A stretch of 64,000 bases of DNA, taken from positions 66,789-130,788 of the forward strand of contig CAYSAJ010000002.1 in the NCBI GenBank assembly GCA_964429005.1, in the 5' to 3' direction. The notes under the pieces were generated by a model that worked only from the letters and a program-made list of their open reading frames with translations, did no database searches and was not told where the DNA came from. This document shows, one piece after another, positions 8,448 through 16,401 of this stretch. The translations under genes and the position numbers were made by a program. Origin of the DNA: JACRBE01 sp964429005. GTDB lineage: Bacteria; Chlamydiota; Chlamydiia; Chlamydiales; JACRBE01. Positions within the stretch are counted from its first letter, which is position 1. Each line of letters starts with the position of its first letter.

Positions 8448-8869
8448 TGGGATTGGAGAACAATATCCATTTCCTTAAATCCTGTCGATTCTAGAAGATT
8501 TTTTACATTTTGATAACTACGAAAATGAGAATTTTCATCTTGGTACAGTCTCGGGATTGTATCAGGAAAATCTTTCTTAAGCTTTGGAAGAAGAATTTTC
8601 AAATCATCAAATTTAATGAACTGATGATTGAGAAGAAATTGGTCATCTTTTGTTACAGAAATGACAATAGACCCGCTATTCATATACTCAAGCTGTTGTT
8701 TATCTTCCTTAGCAACCTCTGAAGGAACAAGCTGGACATGATCAAGCTCTAAAAAAGGGGAAATGAAGATAAAGAGGATGAGAATAACAAATAAAACATC
8801 TAGAAGAGGTGTGAGATTTACCAGGGCATTGATGTCTTCTTCATCCAAAGGGTCTTTTTTATATCTCAT
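8444..8869 (-). CDS. exbD: ExbD/TolR-family proton-channel subunit
   Basis: A 141-residue protein with one N-terminal membrane segment (about residues 22-42) that contains the proton-carrying Asp24 in TPLLDVLFVILILFIF. A periplasmic domain with typical IVISVTKDDQFLLN and DFDDLK-type strands follows. With ExbB it forms the proton-motive-force-driven motor that energises TonB/TolA. Its start overlaps exbB by ATGA and its end overlaps the TonB-like gene by ATGA. Because tolB and pal follow, a TolR role is as likely as an ExbD role. Confidence 0.92.
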   Translation of the reverse strand: MRYKKDPLDEEDINALVNLTPLLDVLFVILILFIFISPFLELDHVQLVPSEVAKEDKQQLEYMNSGSIVISVTKDDQFLLNHQFIKFDDLKILLPKLKKDFPDTIPRLYQDENSHFRSYQNVKNLLESTGFKEMDIVLQSQ

Positions 8870-9612
8870 AACGTTTCAACGTTTCTATACTGAAGTTCAA
8901 TATGGGACACGAGTTCATGTCCAAAATGGTTCATATCAAAATAGAGATGTTTAATCAGGTTTCTAAGGTAGCTATAGAAAATAAGAGCTGGAATTGCAAT
9001 TACAAGTCCAATGACAGTCGTTGCAAGTGCAGTGGAAAGCCCGCTTAGTATAATAGAATTAGATTGAAGGGAGCCTCCTTTTTGCATTTCAAAGAGACTA
9101 ATTAATATTCCCCATACGGTACCCAGTATCCCTAAAAAGGGTGCCAAAGAAACTACAGTTGAGAGTACAAAAAGATTTTTTTCGAGCTCCTTAATATGTT
9201 TGTCTACAATCGAAGAAAGATGATTATGAATAAACTCGACATCAGATTTTGTAAGGAACACATTGATTTCTTCTCCACGATTCTGAGACAGAAAAAACCG
9301 ATTTTTTTTTAAAAGCTCTATCACCCTTTGTTTCACATTAAGGTAGATGTCATTATAAGGATTTGCGATCTCTCTCCATACAAATTTGGGAAGAACATCT
9401 GTTGGGATTTGAAGGATGTTTCCTTTCTGAAGTTCTAAAGCTTTAATATACTGAGAAGATTTTTTCTTAATTTTAAAGAGAACCCAAGACTTTTTCAGCA
9501 GCACTAGCCAGCTTATTACTGATAGTGTAAAAAGCGCGATGAAGATCATTTTCCCAAAAAAATCAGAAGCGGCATAAGATTTGAAAATCAAATTGGCCAT
9601 AGCGAATTGCAT
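8866..9612 (-). CDS. exbB: ExbB/TolQ/MotA-family proton-channel protein
   Basis: A 248-residue inner-membrane protein with three hydrophobic segments: residues about 18-38, 150-172 (VSLAPFLGILGTVWGILISL) and 190-213 (GLSTALATTVIGLVIAIPAL). The last two carry the conserved Gly/Ala/Thr pattern of the ExbB/TolQ pentamer pore. It is the first gene of the coupled Tol-Pal operon and lies back to back with tatD, leaving 91 bases for both promoters. Neither ATG 9612 nor ATG 9600 has a clear ribosome site, so the first four residues are uncertain. A dsbD gene, which sits next to exbB in C. trachomatis as I recall, is absent here. Confidence 0.92.
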   Translation of the reverse strand: MQFAMANLIFKSYAASDFFGKMIFIALFTLSVISWLVLLKKSWVLFKIKKKSSQYIKALELQKGNILQIPTDVLPKFVWREIANPYNDIYLNVKQRVIELLKKNRFFLSQNRGEEINVFLTKSDVEFIHNHLSSIVDKHIKELEKNLFVLSTVVSLAPFLGILGTVWGILISLFEMQKGGSLQSNSIILSGLSTALATTVIGLVIAIPALIFYSYLRNLIKHLYFDMNHFGHELVSHIELQYRNVETL

Positions 9613-9703
9613 AAATGACTCGAAACGGTGAAATAAAACAATAGAGTACTAAGTTAGATATTTTTGTTGTATCATGTCCAGAAGTAAAAATTAAAGAGCT
9701 TTT

Positions 9704-10474
9704 ATGTTCGTTGATACTCATGCACATATCACTAGTGATGAACTATTTCCTGAAATTGAAGAAATCATAGAGCAGGCTAAAAAGAGTCATCTCTCTCGAA
9801 TTTTAAACATATGTACAGATCAATCCACTCTACAAAGAGGTATTCAAGTCGGACAAAAGCATCCGATAGTGTGGAATGCAGGTGCCACTACACCTCATGA
9901 TGTAGGAAAGCTGGGAATCAGTGACTTTCCTTTATTTGAGAAAGCAGCTCGTGAAGGCAAGCTCGTCGCCATCGGTGAAACAGGTCTTGATTACCACTAC
10001 ACTCACTCACCTAAAGCCCTTCAACAAGAATATTTAAAACGATATTTTGCTCTTGCTGAAGAAACGAATTTACCCGTAATTATTCATTGCAGAGAAGCGT
10101 TTTATGATCTTTTTTCGTTTGCTGATCGCTTCTATAGAGGAAACCGTCCTATTTTACTCCATTGCTTTACAGGAACGAAAGAAGAGGCTGAGGAGTGTGT
10201 AAAAAGAGGTTGGTATGTTTCCATGAGTGGAATCGTTACCTTCAACAAATCAACCGATCTGCAAGAAACTCTTAAGACAATACCTCTAAATCAACTTGTA
10301 GTTGAGACAGACGCCCCCTATTTAGCTCCAGGGAAATATCGTGGGAAGATGAATAAGCCTCATTATATTCTTGAGACCTATTACTTCATTTCAGCTCATC
10401 TTGGAATAGATCTCTATAAGCTAAGCGAGCAGGTAGCGATCAATTTTTCTCATTTTTTAGGCAAAAAGGAATAA
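9704..10474 (+). CDS. tatD: TatD-family metal-dependent hydrolase / DNase
   Basis: A 256-residue TIM-barrel hydrolase of normal TatD length. Visible metal ligands are HAH in FVDTHAHI (residues 6-8), Glu in AIGETGLDYHY, His in VIIHCREA, His in LLHCFTGT and Asp in VVETDAPYLAP. The family shows 3'-5' exonuclease and DNA-repair activity; in chlamydiae it is a conserved housekeeping gene next to the sdh operon. It starts at ATG 9704 behind AAAGAG. A small CAGTA/TACTG hairpin with a later T run lies between it and sdhC, which may separate the two transcripts. Confidence 0.92.
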   Translation: MFVDTHAHITSDELFPEIEEIIEQAKKSHLSRILNICTDQSTLQRGIQVGQKHPIVWNAGATTPHDVGKLGISDFPLFEKAAREGKLVAIGETGLDYHYTHSPKALQQEYLKRYFALAEETNLPVIIHCREAFYDLFSFADRFYRGNRPILLHCFTGTKEEAEECVKRGWYVSMSGIVTFNKSTDLQETLKTIPLNQLVVETDAPYLAPGKYRGKMNKPHYILETYYFISAHLGIDLYKLSEQVAINFSHFLGKKE

Positions 10475-10577
10475 AAAGATTCAGTATTGTCAGATTACTG
10501 ATCAGACGAGATTTTTTCCTTTTTCAAAAAAACGCTTTTCACCATGATGTCGATAATTTTAGGTCAACGAGGGCATC

Positions 10578-11603
10578 ATGAAATCTGGAGCACGCGCTAT
10601 ACCTCAGGCGTTTATATGGAGAAGAATACACTCTCTTACAGGGCTTTTCCTTGTTTTTTTTCTTATCGAACATCTATTTACTAATTCTCAAGCAGCTCTT
10701 CTTTTTGGAGACGATGGCAATGGATTTGTTAGGGCTGTTAACTTTATTCATAATTTACCCTTTCTTCCTGTAATTGAAATCGTGCTTTTGGGAGTGCCTA
10801 TATTATTTCATGGGGTGCTAGGTATTAAATATGCTTTAACAAGCAAAGCAAATAGCCGGGGTTCAGATGGCTCTTCTCCTTCAATGACAGGACTTCCTCG
10901 TAATAGGGCCTATACATGGCAGCGGCTCACTTCTTGGGTTATTCTCATTGGGCTCATAGCACATGTTTCATTTATGAGATTTTATATCTACCCCGTTACA
11001 GCCAAAGAAGGAAATTTAAAATCATATTTTGTCAGACTTAAAATGGATCCAGGACTCTATACACTCACTAAGCGTCTCGATGTTCAACTTTTTGATCAAA
11101 ATCAAGTTCAAGCAAAAATCATCGAAGCAAAAGAACTTCCTTCGAAGATCAATGCGGCTTTGATAAAAACCCATGAAATTGAAGCAAAAAATGAAGGGGA
11201 AGGAAATCAAATGGTCGGGACCTATTCTCCCCAAGATCAAAAGGTATTTGAGGATTTGCAAAAGTATCAGCAAAGAAAAAATTGGATCGAGGCTCTTACA
11301 TATCGAAAAATTGGTCCTTCAGAGGTGATCGCAGTTTCTCCTTCGTTTGGTGATGTCATATTACTCAATGTAAGAGACTCATTTAAAAGTCCTTTTGTAG
11401 CCTCTCTCTACACAATTTTTGTGATTGCCACATGCTTCCATGCCTTCAATGGGCTTTGGACTTTTTGTATTTCATGGGGAATTATTTTGAGAATGAGATC
11501 TCAAAGTCAGGTTCTAAATTTTTGTGTGGGAATTATGGTTATCATTGCTCTTTTAGGCCTTACAGCCATCTGGGGTAGTTACTTTGTGAATCTGAAGAAT
11601 TAA
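10578..11603 (+). CDS. sdhC: Succinate dehydrogenase cytochrome b558 subunit with large insertion
   Basis: A 341-residue membrane subunit of complex II of the single-polypeptide, di-heme b558 type. Likely heme-ligand His residues lie in RRIHSLTG (18), LIEHLFTN (32), LFHGVLG (78), LIAHVSFM (129) and CFHAFNGLW (near 280). Five hydrophobic segments are visible. Between segments three and four (about residues 141-262) is a roughly 120-residue polar insertion rich in Lys and Glu, which makes the protein much longer than the roughly 200-residue Bacillus type. It heads sdhC-sdhA-sdhB with a 9-base gap to sdhA. The complex oxidises succinate and reduces menaquinone or ubiquinone. Confidence 0.92.
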   Translation: MKSGARAIPQAFIWRRIHSLTGLFLVFFLIEHLFTNSQAALLFGDDGNGFVRAVNFIHNLPFLPVIEIVLLGVPILFHGVLGIKYALTSKANSRGSDGSSPSMTGLPRNRAYTWQRLTSWVILIGLIAHVSFMRFYIYPVTAKEGNLKSYFVRLKMDPGLYTLTKRLDVQLFDQNQVQAKIIEAKELPSKINAALIKTHEIEAKNEGEGNQMVGTYSPQDQKVFEDLQKYQQRKNWIEALTYRKIGPSEVIAVSPSFGDVILLNVRDSFKSPFVASLYTIFVIATCFHAFNGLWTFCISWGIILRMRSQSQVLNFCVGIMVIIALLGLTAIWGSYFVNLKN

Positions 11604-11612
11604 AGGACGATT

Positions 11613-13508
11613 ATGAGTACAGGCAAAAAGATCCGGGACGTGATTGTTGTAGGGGGTGGGCTTGCAGGTCTTTCCGCAGCCATGAAGCTCGCTGAGAATG
11701 GATGTCATGTAAAACTCATTTCAGTAACAAAAGTGAAGCGTTCCCATTCAGTTTGTGCTCAGGGAGGGATCAACGCTGCAGTGAATCTTCGTGGAGAAGG
11801 AGACTCTCCCTTAATTCATGCTTATGAAACGATCAAAGGAGGAGATTTTTTAGCCAATCAACCTCCTGTCCTTGAAATGTGCCTTACTGCCCCTGCTATT
11901 ATTGAAATGCTCGATCGCTTTGGATGTACTTTCAATAGATCTCCTGAAGGGAATCTTGATTTTAGACGTTTTGGTGGAACATTTTATAATAGGACCGCGT
12001 TTTGTGGAAGCTCAACAGGGCAGCAAATTCTTTATGCTTTAGATGAGCAGGTTCGTCGCTTTGAAGCTGAGGGTCTAGTAAAAAAGTATGAGCATCATGA
12101 ATTTATGCGGCTGATCATGGATCAAGAAGGGATCGCTAGAGGAATCGTTATGCTTGATCTCTTTACGATGAAGCTAGAAGTCCTTAAAGCAAATGCAGTT
12201 GTTGTCGCGAGTGGCGGCCTTGGATACATCTTCAAAAAAACAACTAATTCAACATTTTGTACAGGGGCTGCTAATGGTCGTCTTTTCATGCAAGGAATGA
12301 AATATGCAAACGGGGAATTCATTCAAATTCATCCTACTGCTATTCCAGGGCATGATAAACTTAGGCTTATGACAGAAACTCTACGAGGTGGTGGCGGTCG
12401 CGTTTGGGTTTGGGGTGATTCATCGAAAAAAACGACGACCCCCGAAGGGAAGGAGGTAGTCTGTGGAAAAACAGGGGAGCCTTGGTACTTTTTAGAGGAA
12501 TTCTATCCAGATATTGGGAACTTAGTGCCAAGAGATATAGCTTCTAGGGAGATTGTAAAAGTCGTCAAAGCGGGCCTTGGTGTTGAAGGACGCGATCAGG
12601 TCTATCTCGATGTGACCCATTTTAATCTTGATCTTCAAAAAAAATATTCATCTGTCTTTGATATCTATCAAAAATTTACAGGAGAAGACCCTCGAGAGAA
12701 ACCAATGAAAATTTTCCCAGGTGTTCACTATTCAATGGGAGGAGCGTGGATAGATTGGCCAGCTGCAGATGATATTGACAGATGGTCTCGCTATCGTCAC
12801 ATGACGAATTTAAAAGGATGCTTCAATGTAGGGGAATCAGATTATCAATATCATGGGGCAAATCGTCTCGGCGGAAATTCTCTTATGTCATGCATCTTTG
12901 GTGGACTTGTTACAGGACCTGAGGTTATACGATACATAGATCAACTTGAGAGATCTTATGATGAGCTCACTCCACATTGTTTTGAAGAAGCTCTCGCAAA
13001 AGAACAAGCTTTTAAGCATGATCTTTTATCTCGCAAAGGGAACGAAAACATCCATGAGCTACATGAAGAACTTGCTGATCTTATGGTGAAGAATGTAACT
13101 GTTGTGAGACGCAATGAAGATCTTCGTCAGACGATTGAGAGGATCAAGGAAATCAGAGACCGCTACCAGCACATTACACTTGATGATACATCTCATACGA
13201 TGAACCAAACTTTTGTACTCGCCAGTCAGTTTAAGCCTATGCTAGAAATCTGCCTCATCATCGCAAAAGGAGCTCTTCTCAGAGATGAATTTAGAGGGGC
13301 TCATTACAAACCTGAATTTCCAGAGCGAGATGATGAGCATTGGCTCAAAACAACGGTTGCTACCTATGATGAAACTCTTGGAGAGCCTCAGATTTCTTAT
13401 GAACCGGTTGACATTAGACATGTTCAGCCCGTAAAAAGAAAATATACGAAAACGAATGAAGTGCCAGAGCTTAAAAACATACCAAGCAACATTCTTTTAC
13501 CGATATAA
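11613..13508 (+). CDS. sdhA: Succinate dehydrogenase flavoprotein subunit
   Basis: A 631-residue flavoprotein. The FAD-binding Rossmann motif GGGLAGLSAAMKLAENG is at residues 14-30. Other family signatures are SHSVCAQGGINAAVN (with the flavin region), the active-site stretch IQIHPTAIPGHDKLRLMTE with ETLRGGGGRVW, and NRLGGNSLMSCIFGG near the C-terminal part of the FAD domain. It oxidises succinate to fumarate and passes electrons to SdhB. A clear AAAGGAC ribosome site stands before ATG 11613. Its length and motifs match the b558-linked (Bacillus/chlamydial) group. Confidence 0.97.
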   Translation: MSTGKKIRDVIVVGGGLAGLSAAMKLAENGCHVKLISVTKVKRSHSVCAQGGINAAVNLRGEGDSPLIHAYETIKGGDFLANQPPVLEMCLTAPAIIEMLDRFGCTFNRSPEGNLDFRRFGGTFYNRTAFCGSSTGQQILYALDEQVRRFEAEGLVKKYEHHEFMRLIMDQEGIARGIVMLDLFTMKLEVLKANAVVVASGGLGYIFKKTTNSTFCTGAANGRLFMQGMKYANGEFIQIHPTAIPGHDKLRLMTETLRGGGGRVWVWGDSSKKTTTPEGKEVVCGKTGEPWYFLEEFYPDIGNLVPRDIASREIVKVVKAGLGVEGRDQVYLDVTHFNLDLQKKYSSVFDIYQKFTGEDPREKPMKIFPGVHYSMGGAWIDWPAADDIDRWSRYRHMTNLKGCFNVGESDYQYHGANRLGGNSLMSCIFGGLVTGPEVIRYIDQLERSYDELTPHCFEEALAKEQAFKHDLLSRKGNENIHELHEELADLMVKNVTVVRRNEDLRQTIERIKEIRDRYQHITLDDTSHTMNQTFVLASQFKPMLEICLIIAKGALLRDEFRGAHYKPEFPERDDEHWLKTTVATYDETLGEPQISYEPVDIRHVQPVKRKYTKTNEVPELKNIPSNILLPI

Positions 13509-13519
13509 AGGGAATTTTC

Positions 13520-14287
13520 ATGAGAGAAACTTTTATTCTTAAGATTTATAGAGGGCTACCTGGGGAGCAATATTGGGAAGAATTTGAGCTCGAAAGAAAG
13601 CCTTTTTATAATGTGATTTCTGCTCTTATGGATATTCAGAAAAGCCCTTACAATCGTAGAGGGCAAAAGGTTGAGCCAGTTGTTTGGGAGCAGGGGTGCT
13701 TAGAAGAAGTTTGTGGCTCTTGTTCTATGTTGATCAATGGCAAGCCGAGACAATCTTGCACAGCGATTGTTGATGCTTTGATAACACAAACAGGCTCTAC
13801 GACGATTACGCTCGCACCATTTACTAAATTCCCCTTAGTAAGAGATCTCTATGTCGATCGCACAAAAATGTTTGAAGATTTGATTCGTGTTAAGGCATGG
13901 ATCGACACAGAGGGATCCCCTACAAATGATTTTGGACCACGTATCTCGCAGAAGAAGCAAGAAACAATGTATGTTCTTTCTACTTGTATGACTTGTGGAT
14001 GTTGCTCTGAAGCTTGCCCACAAGTTAATACTCGTTCAAAATTTATAGGCCCCGCTCCCATTTCTCAAGTTCGTCTTTTTAATCTAAATCCCGTTGGAGA
14101 AATGCAGAAAGAAGATCGTCTTCATGCCCTTATGCAGGAAGGGGGGATTAGTGATTGTGGCAATGCTCAAAACTGTGTTCAAGTTTGTCCTAAAGGGATT
14201 CCTCTTACGGAGTCGATTGCTGTTGCGGGCAGGGATACAACAAATCAGGCATTCCACGATTTTTTTAGCTCGAAGGATAGAGACTAA
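13520..14287 (+). CDS. sdhB: Succinate dehydrogenase iron-sulfur subunit
   Basis: A 255-residue electron-transfer subunit. The N-terminal ferredoxin domain has the [2Fe-2S] motif CLEEVCGSCSMLINGKPRQS followed by C. The C-terminal domain has CMTCGCCSEACP for [4Fe-4S] and CGNAQNCVQVCPKGIPL for the [3Fe-4S] and [4Fe-4S] ligands. It carries electrons from SdhA flavin to the quinone at SdhC. It starts 11 bases after sdhA. The 3' end overlaps the convergent lplA gene by 23 bases, so no terminator separates them. Confidence 0.97.
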   Translation: MRETFILKIYRGLPGEQYWEEFELERKPFYNVISALMDIQKSPYNRRGQKVEPVVWEQGCLEEVCGSCSMLINGKPRQSCTAIVDALITQTGSTTITLAPFTKFPLVRDLYVDRTKMFEDLIRVKAWIDTEGSPTNDFGPRISQKKQETMYVLSTCMTCGCCSEACPQVNTRSKFIGPAPISQVRLFNLNPVGEMQKEDRLHALMQEGGISDCGNAQNCVQVCPKGIPLTESIAVAGRDTTNQAFHDFFSSKDRD

Positions 14288-14987
14288 AATCTATATAAAC
14301 TGTGCTTGATCGATGGGGATTTTCCAAATGGAGAGAAGCCTGCTGTAAGCTTGTCAGTTGCAAAGAAAATGTCTCTCCTAGTGATTGCACTAAGCGCGCA
14401 GCCAAGTCATTCATAGATTCATAATAAGGATTGAGAGTGGAGAGAAATTCTGCATGAAGTCTTTCTCCTCGATACTCTGGTTTTTTTTCAGGATGTTTTA
14501 ATAGCTCCATTCGCTCTGGCAAATAATCCCATAGGAAGGTCGTATGATGAAGCCACCGATTTTTTTGAATATACTGCGCATTTCCTCCAATCTTCTTATT
14601 CCCCAAAGTGAAGTCAGTTTCTGTGAGAGAAAAAGAAGAAGGAAAAGCTTTAGCAATTTTCTTTTCCACAAACCTCATAATTTCTCGTGGAGATAGCGAA
14701 GAAAACTCATCTGACTTTTGCATAATGAGGGAAAAGAAAAGGGTATTTTCATCTACGACTACGGTGCCTCCGCCACTGAAGCGCTTGATCACAGGAATAT
14801 TTGCTTTTTCCGAAGCTTGCAGATCAATCAGTTTATTTGGATCTCCAGAAATTCCCATAACAACAGCTGGGGAGGAACCTAAATTTAGAACGAGCCAATT
14901 TTGTTCGGATGTTCGAAGTAGAGCTTCTTCAAGTTTAAGCTGATAGTAGATCGGGTAATTTTGTAAAATGAGGGTATGTAATTGCAT
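14265..14987 (-). CDS. lplA: Lipoate-protein ligase A family protein
   Basis: A 240-residue biotin/lipoate ligase-fold protein. The lipoyl-adenylate loop appears as KRFSGGGTVVVDENTLFFS and the catalytic Lys as GNKKIGGNAQ. The family attaches lipoate to the E2 domains of 2-oxoacid dehydrogenases and the H protein. The window also has lipA (lipoate synthase) and lpdA (E3), so both salvage and synthesis are possible. It lacks the extra C-terminal domain of E. coli LplA; single-domain ligases often need a partner. Its position near mnmG and dnaB matches CT497-CT499 of C. trachomatis as I recall. The 3' end overlaps sdhB. Confidence 0.88.
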   Translation of the reverse strand: MQLHTLILQNYPIYYQLKLEEALLRTSEQNWLVLNLGSSPAVVMGISGDPNKLIDLQASEKANIPVIKRFSGGGTVVVDENTLFFSLIMQKSDEFSSLSPREIMRFVEKKIAKAFPSSFSLTETDFTLGNKKIGGNAQYIQKNRWLHHTTFLWDYLPERMELLKHPEKKPEYRGERLHAEFLSTLNPYYESMNDLAARLVQSLGETFSLQLTSLQQASLHLENPHRSSTVYIDFSLYPSS

Positions 14988-15033
14988 ACCCTCAAATATA
15001 GCGAAATTCGCTTTAAGAGGACTTAAAAAAAAT

Positions 15034-15369
15034 TTATTTCGGCAGGCGTCTCAGAGCCATATTAAAGGCTCTTGTGGCAGCTCCGAGGCGAGGTGTGCTG
15101 CCCGAAGATTGGTTAGCAGAAAATTTTGTGGGAAATTTCCCTAAAGATGCTAAAGCTTTTCCCATGGATCTCATGGGAGTTGAAGCAAAAAAACCAAGGG
15201 ATAGATGAGAGAGTTGAGTTGTTCTTTTTTGAAATGCGGCATGTGACCCCTGAGGGTTAGCTTTAGGGGAGATCAAAGCAACAAGTTTTCCATACCAAGA
15301 AGAAGTATTCTCAGTTTTTGCCCCGGGTTGATTGTTCCCAGATCCTTTAACTCCTCTTACGCCATCCAT
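15034..15369 (-). CDS. Small basic Ser/Gly-rich orphan protein
   Basis: A 111-residue protein of unknown family. It is rich in Ser, Gly, Lys and Arg and ends AFNMALRRLPK, with no signal peptide or membrane segment. A good GAGGT ribosome site seven bases before ATG 15369 supports it as a real gene. The N-terminal third is polar and low in structure, as in type III secreted substrates of chlamydiae, but nothing more specific supports an effector role. It lies between lplA and a degenerate receiver/GGDEF gene on the same strand. Confidence 0.6.
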   Translation of the reverse strand: MDGVRGVKGSGNNQPGAKTENTSSWYGKLVALISPKANPQGSHAAFQKRTTQLSHLSLGFFASTPMRSMGKALASLGKFPTKFSANQSSGSTPRLGAATRAFNMALRRLPK

Positions 15370-15432
15370 AAATTACCTCGGTTAGAATCAACCTTGAAAT
15401 AATCGAAAAAAGATTATGAAACAAGAAATTTG

Positions 15433-16335
15433 TTAGTAAAAGATGATTCGATCGCCATCATCTTTTGCTTGCTCAAGCTTCTTTTTTGAGAGCTCAATCA
15501 TTTTCCCTAGCTGCCCTTCTGAAGCCTTTGACTCAAACGTCTCTGAGCTAAATGCTATCGAGACGGTAATAGGTTGCTTTCCTGCTTTTGTAGTCACTGA
15601 AAATTCATCTAACGTTTCTTTGATATTCTGTGCGATGAGCATAGCGGCTCTTTTGGTCGTTTTAGGGAGCAAGATAAGATATTTGCCCTTCTCGATTTCT
15701 TTGATATCATCTTGGGGACGAAGTTCTTCTTTTAAAGCATTTTGAAAATGATCTATAAAACCGCTTAAAAACGATTCTTCTGTCATATGCGCAATCGTAT
15801 GGAAATTATCTATTTGTAGAGCCAATACGTTGTAGTTGGTTTCTTTTACCGGAGTAAGGTGAGGTGTGACTTTTTTTAATACTTCAACTTCACCTGTGGG
15901 GATCACAGGCTGAATTTTGGTAATCAAAGACGTTGTTTTTGCTTTTGTTTGAGATTCAGATTGGGCTTGCTGAATCTTTTGCAATACATCTTTTTCATCT
16001 AATGGTTCCAAGATAAAACCACTTGCTCCTGCTTGCCTAAGAGTTTTGATATAAGATCGTTTAAGATGTGTTGTAATAACAAAAATAGGGAGCTTATGAG
16101 CTGAAGGAAGAGTTCGAATTTCGTGGCACACTTGTTGAATCGATTCTTCTGTTGATGATTCTTGAAGAAAGATGATATCAACTTTTGCCGTATCGATGAT
16201 TTCTTTAAGCATGGGAATGGTGTCACACTCAATGATGTTGTAATCTTCATCAAAGAGCCCTGTAAAAAAATAGAGAGTGTGTGATGAATTCGTGAAAATG
16301 AGAAGGGTAGGGCGCTGATATTGACTGACAGACAT
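15433..16335 (-). CDS. Degenerate receiver plus degenerate GGDEF-like protein
   Basis: A 300-residue protein. Residues about 8-125 have the receiver fold, but the strand that normally ends in the phosphoacceptor Asp reads DIIFLQESS, with Gln instead. The acidic pair near the N-terminus is also missing (LLIFTNSS). Residues about 165-300 match a nucleotide-cyclase/GGDEF fold (YNVLALQIDNFHTIAH, a late ITVSIAFSSETF strand and a C-terminal KKKLEQAKDDGDRIIFY), but the catalytic GGDEF signature is replaced by EKGKYLILLP. It should neither be phosphorylated nor make cyclic di-GMP. A role as a scaffold or sensor is inference. Confidence 0.78.
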   Translation of the reverse strand: MSVSQYQRPTLLIFTNSSHTLYFFTGLFDEDYNIIECDTIPMLKEIIDTAKVDIIFLQESSTEESIQQVCHEIRTLPSAHKLPIFVITTHLKRSYIKTLRQAGASGFILEPLDEKDVLQKIQQAQSESQTKAKTTSLITKIQPVIPTGEVEVLKKVTPHLTPVKETNYNVLALQIDNFHTIAHMTEESFLSGFIDHFQNALKEELRPQDDIKEIEKGKYLILLPKTTKRAAMLIAQNIKETLDEFSVTTKAGKQPITVSIAFSSETFESKASEGQLGKMIELSKKKLEQAKDDGDRIIFY

Positions 16336-16401
16336 AGGGATTCTTATTTCAATTTAAACCCTAAATAAAAAAAAGGGAGTTTAAAGAGAACAAGAATTTA
16401 C

